Part shown: one piece after another, positions 1 through 6,246 of the stretch
Layout of the letters: every line of letters begins with the position of its first letter
Numbering within the stretch: position 1 is the stretch's first letter
Source: Demequinaceae bacterium UBA4004
GTDB taxonomy: Bacteria > Actinomycetota > Actinomycetes > Actinomycetales > Demequinaceae
Assembly (NCBI GenBank): GCA_002384765.1
Contig: DGBM01000232.1
Span: 6,794-17,836 of the forward strand
Direction: 5' to 3'
DNA length: 11,043 nucleotides
Program-made: the position numbers and the translations under genes
The notes under the pieces: model-generated
What the model saw: only the letters and a program-made list of their open reading frames with translations
Told to the model about the DNA's origin: nothing
The model's database searches: none

Positions 1-42
1 CTTGCCGTGTGGGGCCTGATTCGCCTCATGACCCGCCGATAG
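1..42 (+). CDS. Possible C-terminal tail of an upstream gene, cut by the window edge
   Basis: Frame 1 reads LAVWGLIRLMTRR and then a TAG stop at 40-42. A hydrophobic stretch closing with arginines, and mostly G or C third positions, fit the end of a membrane protein. Only 13 residues are visible, so the family cannot be named and chance is not excluded. If real, its stop codon lies inside the -10-like element of dapE. Confidence 0.3.
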   Translation, partial: LAVWGLIRLMTRR

Positions 43-52
43 GATCGACACA
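40..52 (+). promoter_or_regulatory. -10-like element placed for leaderless dapE transcription
   Basis: TAGGAT at 40-45 matches the actinobacterial TANNNT -10 pattern. Six bases separate it from the dapE ATG at 52, so transcription would begin at or next to the A of the start codon. No Shine-Dalgarno sequence precedes dapE, which agrees with a leaderless mRNA. No good -35 box is visible; the best-placed hexamer is TGATTC at 17-22. The role is inferred from motif and spacing only. Confidence 0.5.
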
Positions 53-1164
53 TGCCGCTCCCCGTCATGCCCGGCACTCGGGTGGAGGACCTCGCCCGTG
101 CATTGATCGACATTCCGTCGGTGTCGGGCGACGAGGCGGCGATCGCGGACGCGGTCGAGGCCGCACTGCGCGCAAGCGGCCACCTCGACGTCACCCGGCT
201 TGGCAACGCCATCGTGGCCCGCACGCTGCTGGGGCGCGCCGAGCGGGTCATCATCGCCGGCCACCTCGATACGGTGCCCATCCAGGACAACATCCCATCG
301 AAGCTGTCGGACGACGGCACCGCGGTGATCGGGCGCGGAGCCGTCGATATGAAGGCGGGCGTGGCCGTACACCTCGCGCTCGCCGTCGAACTGGCGGCGC
401 CCGCGCGGGACGTCACCTGGGTCTTCTATGACAACGAAGAGGTCGAGGCCTCGCGCTCCGGGCTTGGTCGCATCGTCCGCGAACGTCCCGACCTGCTGGT
501 GGGCGACTTCGCGATCCTGGGTGAGCCGACGTCGGCCGTGATCGAGGGCGGCTGCAACGGAACCCTGCGGTGTGAGGTGACGCTGCACGGCACGGCCGCT
601 CACTCGGCGCGCGCGTGGAAGGGCATCAATGCGATCCACCTTGCGGCGCCCCTGCTGACAGCGCTGAGCGCATACGAGGCAGCGAGCGTCGAGGTGGATG
701 GCCTGGTGTATCGCGAGGGACTCAACGCCGTCGGTGTGGCGGGGGGAATTGCGGGCAACGTCGTGCCCGACGCCTGCACGGTCACCATCAACTATCGCTT
801 CGCCCCCGGACATGATGTGTCGGAAGCGAAGGAACGGGTGATCGCGTTCATCGACGCGGCCTACGAGGGCGCCGACGTGTCGCGCGACGTGGCATGGACC
901 GACGAGTCGTCAGCCGCCCGGCCCGGGCTCGATGCGCCGCTCGCACAGGAGTTTGTGTCCGCCGTCGCCGCCACGGGCGCCGACGCGCCGCGGGCCAAGC
1001 TCGGCTGGACGGATGTGGCCCGGTTGGGTGAATTGGGGATTCCCGCCGTGAACTACGGGCCGGGCGACCCCGAACTCGCGCACGCCTCGGGGGACGCCGA
1101 GCGTTGTCCCATCGCCGACATCCATGCCTGCCACGCGGCGCTCGCAGCGTGGCTCACCGCTTGA
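52..1164 (+). CDS. dapE: Succinyl-diaminopimelate desuccinylase
   Basis: This M20-family metallopeptidase removes succinate from N-succinyl-L,L-diaminopimelate to give L,L-diaminopimelate, in the cytoplasmic pathway to lysine and the peptidoglycan cross-linking residue. The 370-residue length fits actinobacterial DapE. The di-zinc site is recognisable: AGHLDTVP (H71, D73), GRGAVDMKAG (D99), NEEVEA (catalytic E129, ligand E130), GEPT (E158) and a C-terminal H344 in LAHASGD. The dimerisation domain lies roughly at residues 170-285 and includes HGTAAHSARAWKG. ATG at 52 is chosen because it sits six bases after a -10-like element; an in-frame ATG at 67 is the alternative, and neither has a Shine-Dalgarno sequence. 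A LOG-family gene follows after 35 bases on the same strand and is probably co-transcribed. Related M20 deacylases such as ArgE are less likely given the overall motif set. Confidence 0.93.
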   Translation: MPLPVMPGTRVEDLARALIDIPSVSGDEAAIADAVEAALRASGHLDVTRLGNAIVARTLLGRAERVIIAGHLDTVPIQDNIPSKLSDDGTAVIGRGAVDMKAGVAVHLALAVELAAPARDVTWVFYDNEEVEASRSGLGRIVRERPDLLVGDFAILGEPTSAVIEGGCNGTLRCEVTLHGTAAHSARAWKGINAIHLAAPLLTALSAYEAASVEVDGLVYREGLNAVGVAGGIAGNVVPDACTVTINYRFAPGHDVSEAKERVIAFIDAAYEGADVSRDVAWTDESSAARPGLDAPLAQEFVSAVAATGADAPRAKLGWTDVARLGELGIPAVNYGPGDPELAHASGDAERCPIADIHACHAALAAWLTA

Positions 1165-1189
1165 CCTTTCAGTACCCACGACGGCACTC

Positions 1190-1195
1190 AGGAGG
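1190..1195 (+). promoter_or_regulatory. Ribosome binding site fixing the GTG start of the LOG gene
   Basis: AGGAGG lies four bases before the GTG at 1200. The frame stays open upstream into dapE (to an ATG at 1104), but this strong site and the gap after the dapE stop make 1200 the likely start. Confidence 0.75.
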
Positions 1196-1199
1196 AAAC

Positions 1200-1937
1200 G
1201 TGAAGGACTACTACCGGGGACCCGTGGTGCTGCGCGGCAAGAACGTGCCGAGCACGACCACGTCCGGTCGCCTGCTGCAAGACCAGGAGGCCCCCGACTG
1301 GCTCCACGGTGACCCATGGCGGGTGCTGCGCATCCAGTCGGAGTTCGTCGAGGGCTTCGGCGCCCTGGCCGAGCTAGGCCCTGCGATCTCCGTGTTCGGT
1401 TCCGCCCGGTCCAAGCCCGGCGACGTCGACTACGCCGCCGCCGAACGCATCGGCACCACCCTGGTGGAGAAGGGCTACGCCGTCATCACGGGCGGGGGCC
1501 CCGGCGTCATGGAGGCGGCCAACAAGGGCGCCGCCGAGGCGGGCGGCGCGTCGGTCGGCCTCGGCATCGAGTTGCCCCACGAGCAGGGCATCAACGACTA
1601 CGCGAACATCGGCCTCAACTTCCGCTACTTCTTTGTCCGCAAGACGATGTTCGTGAAATATGCGCAGGGCTTCATCGTGCTGCCGGGCGGCTTTGGAACG
1701 TTCGACGAACTCTTTGAATCACTCACGCTGGTCCAGACGCGCACCATCACCCGTTTCCCCATCGTCTTGTTCGGCCACGCCTATTGGGATGGATTGGTGG
1801 ACTGGTTGCGGGACGTGGTGGCGGCGGACGGGAAGATCAGCGAGACCGACCTCGACCTCATTTCAGTGACCGACGACGCGGACGAGGCCGTGGCCCACGC
1901 GCTCCAAGAGGTCGACCCTGAAGCGCACCACACGTAA
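1200..1937 (+). CDS. LOG-family (TIGR00730) nucleotide 5'-monophosphate phosphoribohydrolase
   Basis: The 245-residue Rossmann-fold protein carries both LOG hallmarks: GGGPGVMEAANKGA at residues 98-111 and PGGFGTFDE at 162-170, with the catalytic Arg/Glu region at R147-K148 and E170. Characterised members cleave the N-glycosidic bond of AMP-like or cytokinin nucleotides to a free base and ribose 5-phosphate; a mycobacterial homologue next to dapE has been linked to cytokinin production. Older annotations call these proteins 'lysine decarboxylase', which is not supported by the fold. The start is the GTG at 1200 behind a strong AGGAGG; the longer ATG at 1104 would overlap dapE by 61 bases. It lies 35 bases after dapE and is probably in the same unit. 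The natural substrate is unknown. Confidence 0.88.
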   Translation: MKDYYRGPVVLRGKNVPSTTTSGRLLQDQEAPDWLHGDPWRVLRIQSEFVEGFGALAELGPAISVFGSARSKPGDVDYAAAERIGTTLVEKGYAVITGGGPGVMEAANKGAAEAGGASVGLGIELPHEQGINDYANIGLNFRYFFVRKTMFVKYAQGFIVLPGGFGTFDELFESLTLVQTRTITRFPIVLFGHAYWDGLVDWLRDVVAADGKISETDLDLISVTDDADEAVAHALQEVDPEAHHT

Positions 1938-1962
1938 CGGCGGTTCCCGTGCCGGCGAGGGA

Positions 1963-1993
1963 TTAGGGGAACACCTTCGGCGCCGCGTAGAAT
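1963..1993 (+). promoter_or_regulatory. Candidate housekeeping promoter for the DUF3117 gene
   Basis: TAGAAT at 1988-1993 fits TANNNT and would put transcription start near 2000, leaving a leader of about 45 bases with a normal ribosome binding site. The -35 is poor: TTAGGG at 1963-1968 with a 19-base spacer. A perfect palindrome, CGGCGCCG, lies at 1978-1985 just upstream of the -10; it is short for a GC-rich genome and may be chance. GGAAC at 1968-1972 has no ECF -10 partner at the right distance. Confidence 0.35.
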
Positions 1994-2044
1994 GGTCCCG
2001 GCGGTAAGTGAGTGTCGTCCCATCAGCGCAAGGAGTAACCCAGC

Positions 2045-2212
2045 ATGGCTGCTATGAAGCCCCGCACCGGTGACGGCCCCCTGGAGGTCGTGAAGGAGGG
2101 TCGCGGCTATGTGATGCGTCTGCCGCTCGAGGGTGGCGGTCGTCTCGTTGTCGAGATCAAGGCCGACGAAGTCAAGGACCTTGGCGACGCCCTGCTGGGC
2201 GCTCTCCAGTAA
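2045..2212 (+). CDS. DUF3117 domain small protein
   Basis: A 55-codon gene whose product begins MAAMKPRTGDGPLEVVKEGR and continues through RGYVMRLPLEGGGRLVVEIK to DEVKDLGDALLGALQ. This is the recognisable signature of DUF3117, a short, strongly conserved actinobacterial protein of unknown function, and it fills essentially the whole domain. The alternating hydrophobic pattern suggests a small beta-rich fold followed by a C-terminal helix; no membrane segment, signal peptide or cysteine is present. AAGGAG at 2030-2035, nine bases before ATG, supports the start. It appears to be transcribed alone from a promoter in the 107-base gap after the LOG gene, and converges on the methyltransferase with 12 bases between stop codons. 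The M. tuberculosis counterpart (Rv1211, from memory) lies in the same neighbourhood. No function is assigned. Confidence 0.93.
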   Translation: MAAMKPRTGDGPLEVVKEGRGYVMRLPLEGGGRLVVEIKADEVKDLGDALLGALQ

Positions 2213-2224
2213 GCCGCGGGGCGC

Positions 2225-2857
2225 CTACGCGTCCACTGTCGCGATCAGGAGTCCATCTCCCACCGGCACCAGGCACGCCGTGAGGCCGTCCGCTCCGCGT
2301 ACTGCGCGCAACGCCTCCCGGATCGCCGTGGTCTCCGGGTCCCGCTGGGCGGGGTCTGCTACTCGGCCCTCGGCGAGCGCATGGGCCATGACAATCATGC
2401 CGCCCGGCCGCGCGAGGCGCACGGCCTGTTCCATGTAGTCGGGAAACTCGGTGCGGCGGCCGTCGATCAGCACCAGGTCGTAGCCGCCATCGGTCAGCCG
2501 CGGCAGCACGTCCAGTGCGCGCCCAGTGATGAGGCGAGTGCGTTCGGGGGCAAATCCCGCCGCGAAGAACGTGGCGCGAGCGCTGCGATGGTGGTCGGGC
2601 TCGACGTCGATGCTCGTGAGGACGCCCCCAGGCACCATGCCGCGCACCAGGTACACGCCAGACACCCCCACGCCGGTGCCGATTTCGACAACCGCCCGTG
2701 CGCCGCACGCGCGTGCCACGACGGTCAGTGTGGCGCCCGTGCCGGGGGACAGCGAGTCGACACCCCACTCGTCGGCCGCATCGCGTGCAGCCAGAAGGAC
2801 GTCATCCTCCCTGGCAAAGTCGTCAGCAAACGCCGCCACTAACGGGTCGCCGGTCAT
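2225..2857 (-). CDS. Class I SAM-dependent O-methyltransferase family protein
   Basis: The 210-residue protein has the class I methyltransferase core of the caffeoyl-CoA/catechol O-methyltransferase family (PF01596): SAM-binding motif I VVEIGTGVGVSG at residues 57-68, the ribose-binding acidic residue D84 in SIDVE, and DLVLIDG at 127-133 (D132). The stretch GRVADPAQRDPET at 164-176 also looks like this family. Where members usually have the metal-binding Asp-Asn pair before the Gly-Arg-Val, this protein reads MAHALAEG (A158, H159), so metal-dependent catechol-type chemistry may be altered. The ATG at 2857 is chosen over upstream starts because AAGGAGG precedes it closely. It is divergent from sigE, as in M. 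tuberculosis (Rv1220c/sigE, from memory). Cytoplasmic; substrate unknown. Confidence 0.85.
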   Translation of the reverse strand: MTGDPLVAAFADDFAREDDVLLAARDAADEWGVDSLSPGTGATLTVVARACGARAVVEIGTGVGVSGVYLVRGMVPGGVLTSIDVEPDHHRSARATFFAAGFAPERTRLITGRALDVLPRLTDGGYDLVLIDGRRTEFPDYMEQAVRLARPGGMIVMAHALAEGRVADPAQRDPETTAIREALRAVRGADGLTACLVPVGDGLLIATVDA

Positions 2858-2861
2858 GGCA

Positions 2862-2868
2862 CCTCCTT
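2862..2868 (-). promoter_or_regulatory. Ribosome binding site fixing the methyltransferase start
   Basis: On the minus strand AAGGAGG stands four bases before the ATG at 2857. The reading frame is open upstream to 2977, but that longer form would run through the divergent promoter region and has no comparable site. Confidence 0.7.
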
Positions 2869-2873
2869 GACGA

Positions 2874-2901
2874 ATCGTATCCGCCGCACGGCCGATGACA
2901 C
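2874..2901 (-). promoter_or_regulatory. Candidate housekeeping promoter of the methyltransferase gene
   Basis: On the minus strand GTGTCA (2896-2901, four of six matches to TTGACA) is followed after 16 bases by TACGAT (2874-2879, fits TANNNT). Start of transcription would be near 2867, giving a very short leader that may begin within the ribosome binding site. This is inference from motif and spacing. Confidence 0.4.
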
Positions 2902-2916
2902 GGGCGGCTCGCGCGT

Positions 2917-2943
2917 GGGAACATAGGACTGTCAAGGATCGTT
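2917..2943 (+). promoter_or_regulatory. ECF-sigma-type promoter upstream of sigE
   Basis: GGGAAC at 2917-2922 is a classic ECF -35 element, and CGTT at 2940-2943 follows after 17 bases as the -10. Transcription would start near 2950, about 20 bases before the sigE ATG, leaving room for the AAGGAGG at 2956-2962. The simplest reading is autoregulation by the product of the gene it precedes. It lies in the 112-base divergent region shared with the methyltransferase. Confidence 0.65.
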
Positions 2944-2955
2944 GTGGAAAGCGTG

Positions 2956-2962
2956 AAGGAGG
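2956..2962 (+). promoter_or_regulatory. Ribosome binding site fixing the sigE start
   Basis: AAGGAGG lies seven bases before the ATG at 2970. It decides against the in-frame upstream ATG at 2895, which would add 25 residues and lie upstream of the ECF promoter. Confidence 0.8.
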
Positions 2963-2969
2963 TCGATGC

Positions 2970-3545
2970 ATGAGCACACCCGACGTGGCGACTGCAGTCG
3001 ACTCTCAAGACCTGACGTGGCAGGCAATTGTTGAGCAGCACGCCTCTCGCGTGTATCGCTTGGCCTACCACCTCACGGGTAACCAGCACGACGCGGAGGA
3101 TCTCACGCAGGACGTTTTCGTTCGCGTGTTCAACTCGTTGTCGCAGTACAAGCCCGGTACGTTCGAGGGCTGGCTGCACCGCATCACCACCAACCTGTTC
3201 CTTGACCGGATGCGTCGCAAGAGCCGCATTCGCTTCGACTTCATGGCCGACGACGACGCCTCGGTGGCGACGTCCGACAGTTTTGACAGGGAAGAGCGGT
3301 CAGGACAGCCTGAAGAGGCCTTCGAGATGGCGCACCTCGGTGCGGACATCATCGAGGCTCTTGCCGATCTCCCGCCCGAGTACCGCGCAGCCGTGGTGCT
3401 CTCAGATATCGAGGGCCTGTCCTACGAAGAAATCGCGGCGACGTTGGGCATCAAACTCGGCACCGTCCGATCCCGCTTGTCCCGCGCCCGTGCCCGTTTG
3501 CGTGACTCGCTCGCGCATCACGCGCCCTCGCGGGGCGGGCAGTGA
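2970..3545 (+). CDS. sigE: ECF RNA polymerase sigma factor, SigE type
   Basis: The 191-residue protein directs RNA polymerase to envelope-stress promoters. Region 2 spans about residues 18-90, with [14 protein letters not shown] at 41-54 and [15 protein letters not shown] at 65-79. Region 4 spans about 134-178, with [20 protein letters not shown] and the helix-turn-helix ending [15 protein letters not shown]. Both fit an ECF sigma factor; the linker of about 43 residues is acidic. The ATG at 2970 is picked from its AAGGAGG; the M. tuberculosis SigE has a longer N-terminal region, so the 216-residue form from 2895 cannot be fully excluded. The stop overlaps the GTG of the anti-sigma gene in GTGA (3542-3545), implying translational coupling. 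Identity as SigE rests on the rseA-htrA-tatB partners and on the divergent methyltransferase. Confidence 0.93.
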   Translation: MSTPDVATAVDSQDLTWQAIVEQHASRVYRLAYHLTGNQHDAEDLTQDVFVRVFNSLSQYKPGTFEGWLHRITTNLFLDRMRRKSRIRFDFMADDDASVATSDSFDREERSGQPEEAFEMAHLGADIIEALADLPPEYRAAVVLSDIEGLSYEEIAATLGIKLGTVRSRLSRARARLRDSLAHHAPSRGGQ

Positions 3546-4387
3546 GACCTAAGCACCTCGGGGACTCCATTCACGACTTGCTTGACGGCAGGTTGCGGGG
3601 GGATCGCGCCTACACGGCAATGGCCCACCTGGGCGAATGCGAAGAGTGCACCAGCCGTTTCCACGAGCTCCGCGCCGCCAGGGACGCACTCAACAGCTCC
3701 GAGGCGGGCATCGACATGCGGTTTGCCGCGCAGCTGCTGGACCGCACCAGGATCGCAGAGATCGCGGCCGCCGAGCGTCCCGAGAACGCCCGCGCCACCC
3801 GGTCCGTGCACCGAGGGCCCCTCATCAGCGTCGCAGTCCTTGCGTTGGCGGCGGTGCTTGTCGTGGGCGCCGCTTGGCGGGTGGGCGCTCCCGACGACGT
3901 GTCGCTGGAGTTCGCTCAGCCGCGCAAGGCGGCCGGAACCTCGTCCGTCGCCTACGTTGATCCACAAGGGATGCGCAATGGCGAGATGCTGCGCTCCTGG
4001 ATCCACCCCGACTTCTCACAATCTGACTTGATCCCCATTGAAGCGCGCGTCGTGCAACGCGCAAATGGTCAACTGGCGCTGTTTGCCACCCTGCTATCGG
4101 GACCGACAGTCGTGCAGATCGTGCAACAGCACGGTCACCTCACGTCGTCCGTCGTGGCGCAGATGCCGCATGCAGATGTCGACGTAGCCAATGTCTACGT
4201 CGTCGAATCGGGTACCTCCTCGACCGTGGTCTGGCAGACCGGCGACGTCGTCGTGGCGCTGTCTTGCGAGTGCTCTCTGCCCACGCTGGAGTCCGTGGCT
4301 GCCGAATTCCCGGCAGGAGCAGATCCCGGTTTCGTCGATCGCGTCTCGGAAGGCTTGCATAGTTTTGCCGACGCGCTCAGCCGTTAG
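3542..4387 (+). CDS. rseA: Membrane-anchored zinc-binding anti-sigma factor (RseA-like)
   Basis: The product is expected to hold SigE inactive until an envelope signal releases it. The cytoplasmic N-terminal part has the ZAS motif H29-x3-C33-x2-C36 (HLGECEEC). A single membrane segment follows at about residues 94-112 ([19 protein letters not shown]), then about 170 residues predicted outside the membrane. That outer domain has no family I recognise; it contains [20 protein letters not shown] with a C-x-C pair. The 281-residue length is much greater than I recall for mycobacterial RseA (about 150). The GTG start at 3542 overlaps the sigE stop, so translation is probably coupled; there is no strong ribosome binding site. 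The stop is eight bases before htrA. Identity as anti-SigE is strong from motif and position; the sensing mechanism is unknown. Confidence 0.85.
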   Translation: MRPKHLGDSIHDLLDGRLRGDRAYTAMAHLGECEECTSRFHELRAARDALNSSEAGIDMRFAAQLLDRTRIAEIAAAERPENARATRSVHRGPLISVAVLALAAVLVVGAAWRVGAPDDVSLEFAQPRKAAGTSSVAYVDPQGMRNGEMLRSWIHPDFSQSDLIPIEARVVQRANGQLALFATLLSGPTVVQIVQQHGHLTSSVVAQMPHADVDVANVYVVESGTSSTVVWQTGDVVVALSCECSLPTLESVAAEFPAGADPGFVDRVSEGLHSFADALSR

Positions 4388-4395
4388 GAGTTTTC

Positions 4396-5790
4396 ATGTC
4401 TCAACTCTTCGCTTCACCTGACGAGCCGCGCCCGCAGGACGACGCGCCACGTGGCGCCGTCCGCACCGACGCCGCCGTCGAACACCACGCAGTCTCGCCC
4501 GACTCCCGTCCCCAGACCCCTGCGCCCGACGTCGCTCCCGCGAGCGGCGACCAGGTGTTTGAGGCGCCGCCGCGGAATCCTGAATCGACGACCGAATATG
4601 TTGTTCCCGGTGCCCCAGCGCGACCGTCACGGCCGGTGCCGCCTCGTCGCGGAGTGGGAGCGGCGATCGCCGTCACCTCCTTGCTGCTCGGTGTCGGCGG
4701 CGGTGTCGGCGGAGCGGCCGCGTGGCAGGCATGGGGTCCGGAGGACTCCGCGTCTCCCGCGCAGGTCGCGGCCCTGCCGGTTCCAGCGACAAGCGACTCG
4801 GGCCAACCCGCGACGGGCTCCGTCGCGGCCGTCGCCCAGGCCGCACTGCCCTCGGTCGTGCAGATCGAGACCAGGTCCGCATCGGGCGGCTCGACTGGGT
4901 CGGGCATGGTCATTCGCTCGGACGGATACGTCCTCACCAACAACCACGTGGTCGAGGGTGCAAACGGCACGGTGCAGGTGATGTTCAGCGATGGACAGGT
5001 GGAAGATGCCACGATCGTCGGCACGTCAGCGGACTACGACCTCGCCGTGTTGCAGGTGGCCCGCACCAACATCACGCCGCTCGTGCTCGGCGACTCCGAC
5101 GCGATGGTGGTAGGCGACCCGGTGGTCGCAGTGGGTTCGCCGCTCGGCCTTGAGTCGACCGTGACAACGGGCATCGTGTCGGCGCTCGACCGCCCCGTCA
5201 CCACCGGTCGCGGTGGCACGCCCGCCTACATGGCCGCTATCCAGACCGACGCCGCGATCAACCCCGGCAATTCGGGTGGTCCGCTGCTCAACATGAGCGG
5301 CGAGGTCATCGGCATCAACTCGGCCATCGCGGCCCTTCCAGGAGCGACCCAGGCCACGGGCGCCGGTTCGGTGGGACTCGGGTTCTCCATCCCCTCGAAC
5401 CAAGCGCGCCGTGTGGCCGAGGAGCTCATCGCCACCGGCAAGGCCGCGGTGCCCGCGATCGGCGCTCAGCTCGACTCGACGTACGCGGGCCGCGGGGTGC
5501 GAGTCGCCGATTCGACGCAAACCGGCGGCAACCCCGGAGTCGTGGCAGGTTCGCCCGCCGACAAGGCGGGCATCGTCGAGGGCGACATCATCGTGGCGAT
5601 CGAAGGCGAGCTCGTCGCTGATTCTGAGACCGCCATCGTCAAGATTCGCACCCACGCCCCGGGCGACGAGGTGACGTTCACCCTCGAGCGCGACGGCAAG
5701 GACGTCGACGTGAACGTGACGCTCGGCGCCCTCGGCGATCTCAACTACGGAGACACGACTTCCGGCAACGGCAGTAACGGGTCACAATAG
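4396..5790 (+). CDS. htrA: HtrA/DegP-family serine protease with one PDZ domain
   Basis: This membrane-tethered protease degrades or refolds misfolded proteins outside the cytoplasmic membrane. In the 464-residue product, a proline-rich, apparently disordered cytoplasmic tail (1-85) ends in PPRR. A membrane segment follows at about 88-108, then a linker, then the trypsin-like domain at about 140-345. Its triad is visible: H184 in TNNHVVEG, D215 in DYDLAVLQV and S293 in NPGNSGGPLLN. A single PDZ domain covers about 355-445 (GSPADKAGIVEGDIIVAIEG). The ATG at 4396 is supported by AGGAG at 4386-4390, which overlaps the rseA stop. Its place after sigE-rseA indicates SigE-dependent expression. It could also act on the anti-sigma factor, but this is inference. 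The C-terminal tail is rich in Gly, Asn and Ser. Confidence 0.95.
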   Translation: MSQLFASPDEPRPQDDAPRGAVRTDAAVEHHAVSPDSRPQTPAPDVAPASGDQVFEAPPRNPESTTEYVVPGAPARPSRPVPPRRGVGAAIAVTSLLLGVGGGVGGAAAWQAWGPEDSASPAQVAALPVPATSDSGQPATGSVAAVAQAALPSVVQIETRSASGGSTGSGMVIRSDGYVLTNNHVVEGANGTVQVMFSDGQVEDATIVGTSADYDLAVLQVARTNITPLVLGDSDAMVVGDPVVAVGSPLGLESTVTTGIVSALDRPVTTGRGGTPAYMAAIQTDAAINPGNSGGPLLNMSGEVIGINSAIAALPGATQATGAGSVGLGFSIPSNQARRVAEELIATGKAAVPAIGAQLDSTYAGRGVRVADSTQTGGNPGVVAGSPADKAGIVEGDIIVAIEGELVADSETAIVKIRTHAPGDEVTFTLERDGKDVDVNVTLGALGDLNYGDTTSGNGSNGSQ

Positions 5791-5796
5791 GGGGCA
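5783..5796 (+). promoter_or_regulatory. Weak -10-like element before tatB
   Basis: CACAAT at 5783-5788 keeps the key A2 and T6 of the -10 consensus and stands seven bases before the tatB ATG. The only purine run (AGGGGG, 5789-5794) is one base from the ATG, too close for a normal ribosome binding site. Either tatB is translated by coupling with htrA or it also has a leaderless transcript. Evidence is thin. Confidence 0.25.
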
Positions 5797-6209
5797 TGTT
5801 CGACATCAACGGGTCCGAATTCCTGGTGATCGCCGTGATCGCGGTCATCCTCGTAGGGCCCGAACGACTCCCCGAGTACGTGCGCGGGCTGCGCTCGTTC
5901 GCGAAGCGAGCGCGCGGGGCCCTGCGCGAAGGCCAGGCGGCGCTGACCTCCGAATTCGGCGAGGACGTCGACTGGAAGCAATTCGACCCACGCCAATACG
6001 ATCCACGCAAGATCGTCCGCGAAGCCCTGTTCGATGACGACGACGCGACGCCTGCCGCCGGACCGGCACCGGTAGCGGCGGCAACCGGGACCGTCGGGAC
6101 GGCGGGCACCGCGGCTGTCGGTTCACGTCGCAAGCGACGGTCTGCAGCGAGCGACCCGGCCGTGGTCGAGGCCGTCGCAGGGGCCCCTTTCGACGACGAG
6201 GCCACGTAG
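5796..6209 (+). CDS. tatB: Sec-independent (Tat) protein translocase subunit TatB
   Basis: TatB forms the TatBC receptor that recognises twin-arginine signal peptides on folded proteins at the cytoplasmic membrane. The 137-residue product has the expected plan: a short N-terminal membrane helix (about 7-21) with E8, the hinge GPERLPE at 21-27, and an amphipathic helix at about 26-55. [21 protein letters not shown] stretch at 59-78 looks typical of actinobacterial TatB, and a low-complexity Ala/Pro/Gly tail holds a basic RRKRR at 111-115. The ATG at 5796 gives the canonical MF(D)INGSEF start. It begins five bases after the htrA stop, so it belongs to the envelope-stress operon. TatA and TatC are not in the window. 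TatA is less likely because of the length and the F-D-I-N-G-x-E start. Confidence 0.92.
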   Translation: MFDINGSEFLVIAVIAVILVGPERLPEYVRGLRSFAKRARGALREGQAALTSEFGEDVDWKQFDPRQYDPRKIVREALFDDDDATPAAGPAPVAAATGTVGTAGTAAVGSRRKRRSAASDPAVVEAVAGAPFDDEAT

Positions 6210-6215
6210 GTCCAG

Positions 6216-6244
6216 CTCGGGCGTCGGCGGCGCGCCCAGAGTTT
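6216..6244 (+). terminator. Weak terminator-like hairpin after tatB
   Basis: CTCGGGCG (6216-6223) can pair with CGCCC-A-GAG (6233-6241), an eight-base-pair stem with one bulged A and a nine-base loop, followed by only three T residues. It lies between the tatB stop and the trpS start. The short T run makes intrinsic termination doubtful; it may only slow polymerase or be chance in GC-rich DNA. Confidence 0.3.
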
Positions 6245-6246
6245 GG

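Noticed and set aside
1..51. A divergent minus-strand dapD start, as next to dapE in mycobacteria
   Set aside because: The three minus-strand frames of these bases give no residues resembling a DapD N-terminus, so the idea is not supported by what is visible.
1104..1199. N-terminal extension of the LOG protein from an ATG inside dapE
   Set aside because: The added residues do not look like the family and overlap dapE, and a strong AGGAGG marks the GTG at 1200.
1968..1993. GGAAC upstream of the DUF3117 gene as an ECF -35
   Set aside because: No CGTT or similar -10 lies 16-18 bases downstream; TAGAAT better fits a housekeeping -10.
2213..2224. A terminator between the DUF3117 gene and the methyltransferase
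   Set aside because: Only 12 GC-rich bases separate the stops, with no stem-loop and no T run.
3935..3958. A second ECF-like motif, GGAAC then CGTT, inside rseA
   Set aside because: The spacer is 15 bases, short of the 17 seen at the sigE promoter, and it lies within coding sequence about 440 bases before htrA. Random occurrence is likely in this composition.
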